This document shows, in pieces, positions 12,104 to 24,813 of a DNA stretch of 64,000 nt (position 1 is its first letter; each line of letters starts with the position of its first letter). Both the position numbers and the translations under genes were made by a program. Below the pieces are notes generated by a model. The model searched no databases and had not been told where the DNA came from. It was given only the letters and a program-made list of their open reading frames with translations. Source of the stretch: Sparassis latifolia (Eukaryota > Basidiomycota > Agaricomycetes > Polyporales > Sparassidaceae). Location: positions 868,001-932,000 of the forward strand of contig CM031557.1 of NCBI GenBank assembly GCA_018466975.1. Direction: 5' to 3'.

Positions 12104-13273
12104 TCTGAATGTCCGTTTCTTGGCGCTTGATTCTACCTTCTGTCATTTCATTTCATTGTCCATTGCACTTTTTGTTGTCCTTTCTTGATCCATGTAGATA
12201 GGCGTCCGTCAGCCACGCGAGTCTGCTCATTACTGATGATCTTGCCCTTACCCTCTGGAAGGAACTTGTATTTGTAAAGACTTGTTGAGCTTCATCGTGT
12301 CGACGTAGTGGGTGGGCGAGGTGTACGGTATGAAGCAGTAGCAGCATTATATTTGTGTACGCTAATAGCATTCACCGAGAGCCGTGCGTTCCAATGTGTC
12401 ACAGGTTAAAATTTCCTGCATACTCAATCCTCGATTCTCGAGACGTCAGATAAATGTAGCGTGCACCAAGAGCACATCGCGAAGTATACTACAAATCTCC
12501 TTACATGCCATTGCAATGCTTTCTATGAGCCGCATTGCGGTTCAAATCAGTGCTAAATCGCGAGAGCAGGGTCGGTACACATCAGAACACACTAGGTGAT
12601 CATCGTGATACTTTGTATCCGGTATGTAGTTATGGCCAAACACAGAGCACCGCAGTCAACGTAGTTGTCGTAGTTTGTTTGGTTTGGTAAGATCGTTATC
12701 TCGGGATTTCCCTATTGCCGCATTTTCTCCCTATTGCCGCGCACGTTCTGGGTGCGTTCTGGTATTCCTCGATGATTTAGTGATCTTGCAGTCTCCACAG
12801 CCTTGATCGTAAATATGTGCGTGCGTCCTTTGTCTATGTCGAAATTTGACATTTCGCAAGGACTCTAGGTACTCGCATGCACATACTCCCCACGAACGTC
12901 GAAATGTCCAAGGGCATTGTGAACAGCTGTCATGCGCACTTCGAGGGCAGCGGCTCAATGACCTGGACCACGTCACATCTGCTCGCCGTTTGCGTCTACA
13001 GCGAGGTATAAAGCCCAAGAAATGGAAACAACTTTATTGCAATTGCTACTTCCTAATTTGATTGGATTCCTAACTTGCGGATTGTGGAGTCATACATCAG
13101 ATGCCCTTGTGTTAGCACCGGGGAAAGAAGGCGCGCAAGCTTCAGTGCAACATTATGTGCAGGTGAAATTTCCTGTAGAAAAATCACACTTCTGGCTATA
13201 GATACCCTGCAGGTGAAGGGAACTGGGTCTTTTCATTCCTGCGGCACTTAAATCTCCTCTCACCGAAGACGCA
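12104..13273. other. Intergenic; no supported gene
   Basis: Only short ORFs. At about 12710-12740 a 13-base string (TCCCTATTGCCGC) occurs twice, 17 bases apart. Nothing else stands out. Confidence 0.5.
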
Positions 13274-14292
13274 ATGTCTCCCAGCATCGTCCTTCTGGCT
13301 ACACTTTTTTACTATTGGTAATAGCAAGCCTTTGTCGCACACGATTCATCTGCACGAGAAAACTGACAGCGGTCCGACAGACTTCACGTTCACTACTAGC
13401 ACTGACTCACCCGACACGACACTAATTTTGCGCATTGCGCTCGAGCAGAGCGATCCCACATGTCCCGAGAGAGCTCATTTCGATGTCAGCACAGTCCCGC
13501 CCCGACTACGGTCTCACCAAAAAGGGGCGTGTACGATTCATCCGTACTTTGCTGGTGATCGTGTTTGGGAGCTTACATGTTATCTCGCTGCCTGAGCTAA
13601 GCAATTCGTCGCTCCAGCAGCGAAGACCGTAGCTGTGGTGAATGCTTGCTTGACCGCTCGCGACGTCACAAGTTCGAGTACTGTCGCGTCGGCAACGGAC
13701 TGGTTGAGCTTTGGCGACCCAGTCAGCAAGGCGAACAGCCTATTCAGCTCCGCTTTCTCGGTCTCAGGCTTTACCCACATTACCCGCACAAATGTTGGAA
13801 TGCAGTCAATTCGCACGCCTGAGTAGTCCATGCCTACTTAAGATAGCTTCTGTGTGCTCCTGCTCTATGACTTGCAGTACCTCTATAGTAGACCCACTAC
13901 TCCTACCACGCAGCCGTCCAACCCCTCCTGGTTACGTGCTTTCTCTGTGATTTGCAAACGAAATAGATCTTGAGGTGCGTGGAATAATCACGGTATATCG
14001 TCTGCTTTGCTGATGACGGACTTTGGTAGACATTATCGCAGGCTTTCCGCAATGTCGTCCCATGTCCGTTGGTCTCGCAACGGATATTTTCACCGTTTGA
14101 ACAATGACAGCCTCTCAGGCTCTTTGGACATCGTGCATTGGCCCATTATCTTGGCTAAGTGCGCCTTCAGTGTTTCACGACATCTCGTCGTGCTCATCTT
14201 GTGTCCAATTCAATAATCTGAGCAATGCGTATGCACAGCTTGAGGCTCGAGGAGTGTCAATCGTTATCCGGTTCCGGAGATGGCCAAGTGTT
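13274..14292 (+). pseudogene. Decayed sedolisin (S53) relic, copy 1 of the tandem array
   Basis: Fragments in all three frames line up with copies 2 and 3. They are a start MSPSIVLLATLF, LHEKTDSGPTDFTFT against LREKRDSIPTGFTFT, LILRIALEQSDPT against LDLRIALVQSNPA, and ATDWLSFGDPVSKAN against AADWLSFSIPVSKAN. Last is NAYAQLEARGVSIVI against [15 protein letters not shown]. Frames are broken many times. Most of the catalytic half is missing, including the region of the GTS nucleophile and the C-terminal calcium site. It is much older than copies 2 and 3, which are close to each other. No function is expected. Confidence 0.85.
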
Positions 14293-14379
14293 TAGTGTTC
14301 CGGACTCCACAACAGTGTTGTTGCATGTATCCGCATGCAAAGAACAAAAAGAAATGGTCAAGTGAGCTGGTAGTCCGTC

Positions 14380-16640
14380 CTCAATGAAATCAGATTGTCA
14401 ACTGCAGAGTAATCATATCACTTCCGGAGGCTCAAACCGCTCTGCTTGCGAAAACTACTTGTACGTACTGAAACAAGGAGCTTGGGTGGCATGACGAGCA
14501 AATTTTGCACCTGTAACAGAATTGCTGAAATGCTTGGCAGAAGTGACCTAGGTATTGTAGATATCTCCGAAGCGATGCGAACGACGTTCGCGATATCAGT
14601 TGAGGCCGTAAAAGTTCGGCAAACGGGACTGTAATTTACAGCCTTGAGACGCTGTCTACAGCAGGAAGATGTGCAAGATAAGGACATCAGCGGGCCTGAG
14701 CCAGTGGAAACGAGAATTCATGGAGCGAATGGAGGTGTTCCGCCGAGTCCAAGTGTTGGGCAAGGAAGGCAGCGGGCACATACATTTCCTAGGATGCGGT
14801 GTACTAGATGGATACCGAGTGCTGACCTGTATCTTCTGTACAGTGCGCCGAAGAGGAGAAAGGAGATATGCCATATCGTTACGAGGACTCTATTCTCATG
14901 TCCGGGAGTCCAGAGCGGGGCCGTACAGACTTCCTGAGAAAGCCGGGCCGTATAAGCTTCTTGAGACCACCAGTGGAAAGCTAGAGTTCACAGCCTCTTC
15001 CATATGGATGCGGAATCGTGCGAAACGAGAAGCTAAACAGTGCTGAGAGGCCGTTTGGGATTTTTTGCGATTCTGTAATAATATGAAAGGGCTGTAAACC
15101 GCATCAACTGCCAGTGAACGTCTTGCAGCGGTCCGTACTGCCTTGCAAAGGACAGGTAACAGAAAATGCGCACGTCGCTCCAGTCAATTCCCAGAGCGAG
15201 ATAAACGCCCGCCTGTACATCATCATCATCCGTGACATATAGATGTAAGATCGCAGTTGACAGCTGCTCCACAGCCTATCAATGTCTGCAGCTTTGGGAC
15301 TCCCACAGTAAGAAATATCAGGTTGCGCAATCGCCTACTCAGTCGGTCTCCGAACACTGATAAGTAGTTCGTGGAACATCAGAGCCAGTAGACGGCGCCA
15401 ATCCATAGGTCGCATGGGTAATGTCCGAGTAACGAAGCCTCTGGACAGCGTGAACCCCCCCCCAGGTAGTACATTTCCCACTAGCGGGGCATACCTGTGC
15501 AAAGCTAGTAATAACAGAAACCATTAATGTCTTCAAGTGCTGGCTGACCAACCTCGTTGACTCGCAATTCATGTTTCGAATACTAGATGGTATATGTACT
15601 ACTTTTTGGAACTGTTGTTAGTACTTTGTGGCTCACATGCCGAAGAACTCTTGCACTCACATATCTGGTAATTCATGTTCCAACACGTCGGTGACGTTGT
15701 GGGGGCGATTTGCAAATAGCACGGTAAGATTGCGATCTCCAATTGTGAGGCTGCCAGTGGCGTAAGGTCGGTAAAAAGGTGGACCAAATTTGACCACCCG
15801 AGCTCCAGTGGAATCTGTTCAGATTACGAGGGGACACTGAATTCCCAATGAATAACGAGAACAGTACCCGTGTCTGTGACTATACAAGACAAACGATTCT
15901 TCGTTATCATAATTGAGAAGCGAAGAGTTCATGACGCCCTATGTGATCCGTCGTTCGAGCCGCCGAGAGTCCTCGATTCGACGTCGGCATCACTATTTCC
16001 CCCTCTGCCATGAACACTGGGAGGGTAATTCACATTTGTGGTGCGTAGTGAGAAACATATTGCCTCTTCAGTGCGCGTGTTGAATCCTAGTACCGTACAT
16101 TTACGAAAAATCTCAGAAAGTCTCAAAAATCGAGAGAAATTTCCTGGCGAGGTCTCTGAGAATCTCTGTGACGCGCCGGGTGAGTCATCCATCTTCTATC
16201 ATAATCGCTCAGGCTCTACTTATAAGTTAGCCACAGTAGTACACCCTAACGCTTGCCGAGGTGCGTAGCATCGCAACACTCGTAGGCAATCCAGAATGTG
16301 CAGTGCTACATCTGTGGGGATTGGGCAATCTGGACACGGGAAGCATGATGATTGTCATGTGCCAAACTGCAAGAAACGGCTTCAGGACTTCTGGCAGCTA
16401 TCTTTGACCTGAGGGCTTCAGCCATCCGTACCGTCACATGCAGGACCCGCATGCTTGTCATTCAGCCTGCACAAATAGCAGGTGAGCATTGCATATCTCT
16501 ATCTCAATCTATGCTTCTGGCCCAAGGACAGCAAGCAATTGATCCGATGAACGTATGCCACAAGGCTATGAGCTTCATACAAGGGTTTCTTTGTGCAATT
16601 CCTGGTCGCCTTCATTTGAGATCGGTGACCCCTCAGCTAT
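14380..16640 (+). repeat. Duplicated spacer, first copy (lacks the transposon)
   Basis: This spacer is a diverged copy of roughly 19350-22650. Matching anchors in the same order are AACTGCAGAGTAATCATA / CAGCTGCAGAATAATCATA, GGAGGTGTTCCGCCGAGT at 14731 and 19686, the block ending GTATAAG(C/T)TTCTTGAGAC, GATTTGCAAATAG at 15707 and 21788, and the sedolisin promoter near 16500-16640. Edges are approximate. Near 15690-15700 it shows the uninterrupted site into which the element at 20310-21764 was inserted in the other copy. No protein gene is supported here. Confidence 0.75.
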
Positions 16641-16645
16641 AAATT
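16638..16645 (+). promoter_or_regulatory. TATA box of sedolisin copy 2
   Basis: CTATAAATTG, 64 bases before the ATG, is conserved with copy 3. The flanking GATCGGTGACCCC / GATCGGTGACTCC block is also shared. Confidence 0.6.
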
Positions 16646-16701
16646 GCCCCTTAGGATGTCGAGCCTTCCGCTCCTGTGGCTTGCACCCCCCTTAACGCGA
16701 A

Positions 16702-18785
16702 ATGATCTCTGCTATCCTACGCGTCGTTTCGCTCTTCACGCTTACACTGGGAAAGCATGTCTCGCGCATGCATTTGCGCGAGAAACGAGAAAGCATCCCG
16801 ACAGGCTTTACGTTTACTGGTTCCCCCTCATCCGACACTCTGCTTGACCTCCGCATCGCGCTCGTGCAGAGCAATCCCGCGGGTCTTGTAGACGCGCTCT
16901 ATGATGTTAGCACTCCCTCTAGCCAGAACTACGGGAAGTATCTGACCAAGGAAGAGGTTTGTGCTGTGTCCTGGATATTAGGATTATAGTGAGAACTGAA
17001 CAACTTTCCACCCAGGCCGCGCAATTTGTCTCTCCGACTTCGGAAACCGCAGCCGCCGTGAACTCCTGGTTGCAAGCGAACGATATCACTGCGACTGCGA
17101 TTACCCCGGCTGCCGACTGGCTGAGCTTCAGCATCCCGGTCAGCAAGGCGAACGATATCTTTGCTACTGAATTCTCGGTCTTTACCCACTCCAGCACCGG
17201 GAAGCAGACGATTCGCACGCTCGAGTACTCCATTCCTGCAGAGCTGCAGAGGCATCTGGACATCGTGTACCCAGGTACTACGTATGTGCAGCGTTAATAA
17301 TCCCCATTGTGTTTGCATGCTGATTGAAGTCTCGACTAAAGCTTCCCGGTCTACACGAACAAAGGCCGGATTTCTTCCACGAGGTCGCGCGTGCCCAAGC
17401 GCTCTGTTTCTGCGAGGCAAGACTGCTCGTCAACCATCACTCCGTCCTGCCTGCAGTCTATTTACGGTATCCCCGCCACTCCTGCGACACAGTCGACCAA
17501 TCAGCTGCTTGTGACTGGCTTCATTGGTCAGTACGCGAATCAGGCAGACTTGCAGGTCCGTGAAATGTTGTCGCAAGGATCATACTGAATTTATTCGACC
17601 ACCAGACATTTTTGGAGGATTTTCGCCCAAATATGAGTTCGTCCACGACGTTCGCCATCCAGCTCCTCGATGGCGGTTCTGATCCTCAGGGTGGTAGTGA
17701 CGCTGGTGTTGAAGCTGTGAGCTGCATCGTTCTGCTTTCGTACTATCCTTCTTCATACAATATTGTATCACAGAACCTTGACACGCAGTACACCACTGGC
17801 ATCGCGACCGATGTTCCCATCACTTTCCTGTCGGTCGGTTCCAACAACAATGATGGTTATCTCTCAGGATTCTTGGACGTGGCAAACTACCTTCTTGCAG
17901 AGAACTCCCCACCGCAGGCGATGTCCACCAGTTACAGCTTCAATGAACCTGGAATGCCCAGCGACTTGGCGAAGTATGTCGCCTTGCAGCGTGATCGCAG
18001 TCTCTGGTTGTGGCTAACTTGGCTCTGACCACAGCAACCTGTGCAACGCGTACGCTCAGCTCGGTGCGCGTGGCGTGTCCATCATGTACTCCTCTGGAGA
18101 CGGTGGCGTTTCTGGAGGTCAGTCTCAAGGCTGTTCTACGTTCATTCCCACGTTCCCCTCTACCTGCCCTTAGTATGTTTTCTGCCATAAGACGACTACA
18201 ATTTCTAACACTGTCTATGCTTTAATTCACAGCGTGACTTCTGTTGGCGCCACGAGCGGCGTCCCGGAGACTGCTGCGTACTTCTCCAGCGGCGGTTTCT
18301 CCAACTACTTTCCGGTCCCTTCATTCCAGCAGGGGTGGTGGACTCCTACATCGCCGGCCTCGGTAGCACCTACAGCGGGCTCTACAATGCGTCTGGGCGC
18401 GGGTTTCCCGACGTGTCCGCACAGGGAGTCAATTTCGAAATCATCGTAGATGGATCTCAGGAGAGCGTGGACGGCACGAGCTGCTCGAGCCCGACGTTCA
18501 CGAGCATCATCGCGCTGCTGAACGATCAGCTCATCGCGGCGGGAAAGCCTCCGCTTGGCTGGCTGAATCCGTTCTTGTACTCATCGAAGGGTGCGTCGGC
18601 ATTCAATGATATCCCTTCCGGAACGAACCCAGGATGCGGCACCAACGGTTTCTCTGCGGGCACTGGATGGGATCCTGTGAGTTTTTGTCTGCCCTCCGCC
18701 CTTGGATGTTCATGATCGTTGTTCGCAGATCACCGGTCTTGGCACTCCGAACTTTGCCAAACTCTTGACTGCGGTCGGTCTTTAG
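16702..18785 (+). pseudogene. Sedolisin / tripeptidyl-peptidase (S53), copy 2, one frameshift
   Basis: Eight exons correspond one-to-one with copy 3: 16702-16956, 17016-17281, 17342-17555, 17606-17716, 17774-17973, 18035-18172, 18233-18676 and 18729-18785. All exon lengths match copy 3 except exon 7, which is 444 nt instead of 445. One base is missing in the run at about 18331-18335, where copy 3 reads CAAGGAGTGG and this copy CAGGGGTGG. The frame is lost before the GTSCSS nucleophile motif, so the product would be inactive. Signal peptide, propeptide, the EANLD catalytic pair and SSGDGG are intact upstream. Everything else looks under constraint, so either the loss is very recent or the base is a sequencing error. 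Confidence 0.82.
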
Positions 18786-19349
18786 GAGAACGTAATGACG
18801 GAACTGCACATTAGCTGATGAAGAAGATTATGGCCATGAAGTGACCTCTCTGATGTTCCGGCAAAGCCTAAGCACAGTTGTTCGTCTGTAAATGTAGGCG
18901 CTCACGAGAATGACGACATTGATGAATTTTATGTGATGCTAGCGTCAGTATCGCTCAATTGTGAAATAAATGAAACCTTTGACACAAGAACTTTTCGCGG
19001 AAAGTCTTTTCGCTCCCGCGTAAGTTGAATCCAGAGACCATCGGGGACCATCCACAACGTAATGTTTGTGAGATATCAATTACTTGCCATTGTTATATGT
19101 ATCGGCCATCGCCCTCACTGTAATGCCCAGCGCCACCAGCACGAAGTACTTAGAATATCAACACTTCCTCCGCAGAAGCTCCACCCCATTGAACCCGGAT
19201 GGCCGATTCGGAAGGTCGCACACCAACCGGCGGGTACTTCGCCAGCCGGCGAGCCACCAGCTTTGCAAATGGGCTGTAGGTCTGTAGGACGTGTTCGACG
19301 GGATACTACGGCATATCTGTTCCACATCAGCATCCTTCAAGGAATCAAG
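18786..19349. other. 3' flank of sedolisin copy 2; no gene
   Basis: The first 120 bases resemble the 3' flank of copy 3, sharing AAGTGA(C/T)(C/G)TCTCTGATGT. No supported coding sequence. Confidence 0.45.
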
Positions 19350-20309
19350 TTGTCAGCTGCAGAATAATCATACAAGTTCCGGTGGCAGACCCCGGTACTT
19401 AGAAGATAGTACAGTATGAATTACGCGTACATACTGTGACCTTAGTTCACCAGACAGCTTGAGCGACATCACCGGTGCTGATGTCGAAGGATTTATGAGT
19501 GAATTTTGCGATTCCTGAGAAATCGCCGAGGTCGCAGAACTGAGCCGAGTAAGGAGGACATCTTCGAAGTAATGCATAAGATATATTCTTGACCTCAGTT
19601 GAGGCTATCGATGCTCGGCGAACAGGAACGTGATGAACAGCATCGAGACATTGTCTAGAGCAGGAACAAGACCTTAAAGCGCGTGGAGGTGTTCCGCCGA
19701 GTGGATGCGTTGTACAAGGAAAACAGCAATCATATGCATTTCCAAGTGATTTACCAGATTCATACAGGCTGTTGGCCTGTAAGAAGCAGATATGCAATGT
19801 CGTTAGGAGGACCCCATTCTCATGTCGGAGAGTCGAGAGCGGAGCCGTATAAGTTTCTTGAGACTACCGGTGGGAAGCCAGAACTTAAAATGCGTCAACC
19901 GAACGTCTTGCGGTGGTCCGTACTGCCTCATCAAGGACAGGTGACAGAAAACGCACAGTCGGGGCCCCAAGTTAATTAGAGCCAGGCGAAACACCTATAC
20001 ATCAGCGACATATGAGATTCTGAGCGGTCAGCACTCGTCAGCAATCAGCTGGGAGATATAAATCCCTGGTGAGTTTCCCCCCTGCGGTACATTGCTCTCG
20101 TTAATGCGTGAGGGGCTCACCTGTACATGTGCAAAGCATTCGAAGTCATCACTGTCGAATTCTGGCTGACCAACTTCGAAGTTGATTTATGATCACAACT
20201 TCCTGTGTCTAGATGAACAGCCATTTGTGACTCCGAGTCGCATGCCGGAGAACTCTCGCCCACATGTCTCGTAACGTTCTGACAGTGACACGTCAGTCGT
20301 GACGGTGAA

Positions 20310-21764
20310 GGACCCCTGACTATAGGTGGAGAGGCCTGATCCAAATTTCCGAAAATTGGGCCCCAACATCCGAAGAAAATTTGCAAATTTTGGCCCCAAA
20401 TATCCGGATAAGACCAGACCTTTGGCCGATTTTTCGCCCAATGTCCGGACCTGGGATCAGGCCTCCCAGATACTCACATTTGTCCGGACTGCAGGATCAG
20501 GCCTCCCGGGCGCCGCCCAACTGACCGGGTGGCAGGATCAGGCCTACAGGGCCTCTCCTGGAAGTTTGTAGTCTATTGTAGCTACCCACAGTTTACAACG
20601 GCGACACATAGAAATCTATTACTATTCTGCGGACTCAGCATCACACGCATCCCCTTTCCTATGCTCTGCTGTGAGTTGCTTCATGGCCGCCACAATTTGC
20701 GCAGTTGCTCCCTGTAGCTGTGTGAAAACCTCGAATGCCGACCGCTCGAGTTCTAGTGTACGACTGTCTGTGCTGAGGGTCTGGCAACCAGGGGGCTGGC
20801 GCAGAAAGTAGTCAGCGGAGAGATGTGCAAAACTGAACGTCTGTAGAGCGGAGAGATGCCGTTGTAGATACATTTGATACCTGCGCAATCTGTGTGAAGA
20901 AGTACGTCACCTAGTCTTGGTCAACTAGCGTATTTTTGGCGGTCTCCCACCTTATGGAAGTTTCCGCATCACGTGCAACCGTGATTCTGTATATACGCGT
21001 CGCGATGTCCAATGCATTTCTCCTCTTCCTGCAGGGAAGAACGGGTAGCTAGGCTAATGATGCTGTGTTTTTAGGACCTGAGTTGCTACAAAACATATTT
21101 CTAGTACAGTTTGTACCAAGGAAGGCAGGGAACAGGCCATACTGCACAGTCTTGTAGTGAAATGGTCATCTGCACCTCTTCTCTTTATCAGTGCCTCCAG
21201 AGAACATTCCTGAAATAACAGGCAAGGATTCTGAAGGATATATCTTGAGCTCTTAGGTTGAATATCAGCCATCCGGGCTGTCGTTGTCCTTCCAGCTTCT
21301 AAACTCGCGTGCACAGCTGCAGTTGTTATTTCCTTTTTGGGCGTAAGAGGGGAGGCCTGTAAATCGACGCGACTTGATGCAGACTATATACTAGATATGG
21401 ATCGACTGTCATCCATAGCCATATATAGTCAGCAACGGAGACTATACGTCACCTAGCCTCACCCGAAGTGCAAACCACCAAATCAAGGAATTTCGGAGGC
21501 GGACTTGAATGCGGAATTGAGCTGACTTATATACTGGCAGCCACAGGACTGGCCGATCTCCCAAAGGCCGGTATATGTGCCCCCCGTACATCCGAAGTGG
21601 GATCAGGCCTCCCACAGAATGGCGGCGTATTATCCGGACATGAGATCACCTCCGGAGGCCTTTATGGCCCTCCGACGTCCGGATGAGATCAGGCCTAAGG
21701 CCTCAAAAATCCCAAATTTCGTCCGGATAAGTCATCAGGCCTCTCCACCTATAGTCAGGGGTCC
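20310..21764. mobile_element. Non-autonomous TIR transposon, 1455 bp, probably MULE-type
   Basis: The first and last 31 bases are perfect inverted repeats, starting GGACCCCTGACTATAGGTGG. The element is flanked on both sides by TGACGGTGAA (20300-20309 and 21765-21774), a 10-bp target-site duplication. The paralogous spacer near 15690-15700 lacks the element and reads straight through, confirming an insertion. Near the ends the motif GGATCAGGCCT or close variants occurs repeatedly: 20454, 20494, 20535, 21600 and 21686, plus the TIRs. No transposase-like frame is present. The 9-11 bp duplication and G-starting ends fit Mutator-like elements (family knowledge), but no transposase is here to prove it. 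Confidence 0.85.
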
Positions 21765-22636
21765 TGACGGTGAACGTTGCGGAGACGATTTGCAAATAGT
21801 ACTGTAAGATTGGGATCTCCGATTGTCCAGACTGGAAACTTTGGCAGCCTGCAGCGTAGAATCACGATTATCATCATGTTGCCACCGGTGTCGAGGCATA
21901 CGAGGACCTTCCGGTGCGTACCATGCACGACAACGACTATGTGTGCAAGATAGAGAATTACCATATCGTGATTAAGAAGCAAAGAGTCCGCCGGGAGGCC
22001 GTGAGTCTCCGATCCACGTGCTCGCATCCTTCAAGTTGTTGAAACTGTTCTCCCCTCTTCCACGGAGAATGGGAGCGCAATGATTTGACAGTTGACATTC
22101 GTGGTGGGTAGTGAGAATCGTATTCTCTCTTCAGTATGCACAAGCAATTCTATGTCCACTGGCAAGTGAGTCATCCATTTTCTAAGCTACAATCTACCAA
22201 GTTACACTCGTTAGAAATACTTGCCAAGGCGCGTAGCACGACAATATTATCGTCGGCAATCCAGAATACGCATGTGGAGTGGTACACCCGTGGAAATTGG
22301 ACAATGTGGTCACGAAGCACCACGATTGTCATGTGCAACTGCAAGAACTCCGGCTTGAGGACTTCTGCCATCTCCGGCGTGAGGCCTGAGGGCTTCTGTC
22401 ATCCACGCCGTCGCCTCTCCTGCTTATTATTCAGCGCCCGTAAAGAGCGTACGTCGAGGCTCTATCGCAGGTACAGTACCAGTAGGCATTGCGTATCTCA
22501 ATCTATGCTTCTAGCGCAAGGACAGCAGGAAATTGATCCGACGAGCATGTGCCACAAGGTTACGCGAGCTTCATACGATGGTTCTGCGCGTTGTGCAGTT
22601 CTTTGTCGCCCTTATTCAAGATCGGTGACTCCCCGG

Positions 22637-22644
22637 TATAAATT
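22637..22644 (+). promoter_or_regulatory. TATA box of sedolisin copy 3
   Basis: GTATAAATTG, 85 bases before the ATG, conserved with the same element of copy 2. Confidence 0.6.
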
Positions 22645-22721
22645 GTCCCTCAAGATGTCGAGCTTTCTTCAGGGTGTTTGCTCCTGTGGCACTTGCGGTC
22701 CCCTTCAAGGATTAGGGCGAA

Positions 22722-24813
22722 ATGGTCTCTGCTATCCTGCTCGTCGTTTCGCTCTTCACACTTACACTGGGCAAGCCCATCTCGCGCATGCACTTGCGCG
22801 AGAAACGAGACAGCATCCCGACAGGCTTTACGTTCACTGGCTCGCCGTCACTGGACACCATACTCGACCTCCGGATTGCGCTTGTGCAGAGCAATCCTGC
22901 GGGTCTCGTAGAGGCGCTCTACGATGTCAGCACTCCCTCTAGCCAGAACTACGGGAAGTATCTGACCAAGGAAGAGGTCTGCACTCTGTCCCAGATGTTA
23001 CAATGATGCCGAGAGCTGAACAAAGTTTCCTGCATACAGGCCGCGCAGTTCGTCGCTCCGACTTCGGAAACCACAGCCGCCGTGAACTCCTGGTTGCAAG
23101 CGAACGATATCACTGCGACTGCGATTACCCCGGCTGCCGACTGGCTGAGCTTCAGCATCCCGGTCAGCAAGGCGAACGATATCTTTGCTACTGAATTCTC
23201 GGTCTTTACCCACTCCAGCACCGGCAAGCAGACGATTCGCACGCTCGAGTACTCTATTCCTGCAGAGCTGCAGGGACATCTGGATATCGTGTACCCGGGT
23301 ACTACGTATGTGCAATGTTAATTATCCCTATTGCGTCTGCATGCTGATTGAAGTCTCGACTAAAGCTTCCCGGTCTACACGAACAAAGGCCGGATTTCTT
23401 CAACAAGGTCGAGCGTGCCCAAGCGCTCTGTTTTAGCGAGGCAAGACTGCTCGTCAACAATAACTCCGTCCTGCCTGCAGTCTATTTACGGTATTCCTGC
23501 GACCCCCGCGACACAGTCGAGCAATCAGCTGCTTGTGACTGGCTACATTGGTGAGTACGCGAATCAGGCGGACTTGCAGGTCCGTGAATGAAATATTGCC
23601 GCAAGGATCACACTAAATTTATTCGACCACCAGACATTTTTGGAGGATTTCCGTCCAGATATGAGTTCGTCCACGACGTTTGCCATCCAGCTCCTCGATG
23701 GCGGCTCTGATCCTCAGAGTGGTAGCGACGCTGGTACCGAAGCCGTGAGTTGCGTCGTTCTACTCTCATACTATCGTTATTCATTCAATATTGTATCACA
23801 GAACCTTGACACGCAGTACACCACTGGCATCGCGACCGATGTTCCCATCACTTTCCTGTCGGTCGGTTCAAACAACAATGACGGTGATCTCTCCGGATTC
23901 TTGGACGTGGCAAACTACCTTCTTGCAGAGAACTCCCCACCGCAGGCGATGTCTACCAGTTACAGCTTCAATGAACCCGAGATGCCCAGCGACTTGGCGA
24001 AGTATGTCGCCTGCAGCGTGACCGCAGTCTCTGGTTGTGGCTGACTTGGCTCTGACCACAGCAACCTGTGCAACGCGTACGCTCAGCTCGGTGCGCGTGG
24101 CGTGTCCATCATGTACTCCTCTGGAGACGGTGGCGTTTCTGGGGGTCAGTCTCAAAGCTGTACCACGTTCATTCCCACGTTCCCCTCTACCTGCCCTTAG
24201 TATGTTTTCTGCCATAAGATGATTACAGCAATTTCTAACATTATCATTTACAGCGTGACTTCCGTCGGCGCCACGAGCGGCGTCCCGGAGACTGCTGCGT
24301 ACTTCTCCAGCGGCGGTTTCTCCAACTACTTTCCCATCCCCTCATTCCAGCAAGGAGTGGTGGACTCCTTCATTGCCGGCCTGGGTAGCACCTATAGTGG
24401 TCTTTATAACGCATCTGGGCGCGGATTCCCCGACGTGTCCGCGCAGGGAGTCAATTTCGAAATCATCGTAGATGGATCTGAAGAGGGCGTGGACGGCACG
24501 AGCTGCTCGAGCCCGACGTTCACGAGCATCATCGCGCTGTTGAACGATCAGCTCATCGCGGCGGGCAAGTCTCCGCTTGGCTTCCTGAATCCGTTCTTGT
24601 ACTCGTCGACGGGTACCTCTGCGTTGAACGACATCACTTCCGGAACGAACCCCGGATGTAGTACTAACGGCTTCTCCGCGGGCACTGGCTGGGATCCTGT
24701 GAGTTTATTTCCTGCCTGCTCTGCGCCTTCGGCGGGGTCATGACCGTCGTTTGCAGGTCACCGGTCTTGGCACCCCGGACTTTGCCAAACTCTTGACCGC
24801 CGTCGGTCTTTAG
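22722..24813 (+). CDS. Secreted sedolisin / tripeptidyl-peptidase (serine-carboxyl peptidase S53), copy 3, intact
   Basis: Acid-active secreted peptidase using a Ser-Glu-Asp triad, a common protein-degrading enzyme of wood- and litter-decay fungi. Eight exons give 561 residues: 22722-22976, 23040-23305, 23366-23579, 23634-23744, 23802-24001, 24062-24199, 24254-24698 and 24757-24813. Residues 1-17 are a signal peptide. A propeptide follows, with YDVSTPSSQNYGKYLTKEE near 70-85 and a basic cleavage region before CSSTITPSCLQSIYGIP. Catalytic Glu and Asp lie in EANLD (about 281 and 285). The oxyanion Asp is in SSGDGG (about 371) and the nucleophile in DGTSCSSP (Ser about 478). The calcium site is near TGWDPVTGLGTP. 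Length and intron plan match fungal S53 enzymes. It is the only intact member of the array, nearly identical to copy 2. Confidence 0.94.

Larger units (their letters stand above)
19350..22650 (+). repeat. Duplicated spacer, second copy (contains the transposon)
   Basis: Counterpart of about 14380-16640. It is longer because it contains the 1455-bp inverted-repeat element plus its target duplication. Apart from that insertion the order of matching blocks is the same, including GGAGGTGTTCCGCCGAGT near 19686 and the sedolisin promoter at the right end. Edges are approximate. Confidence 0.72.
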
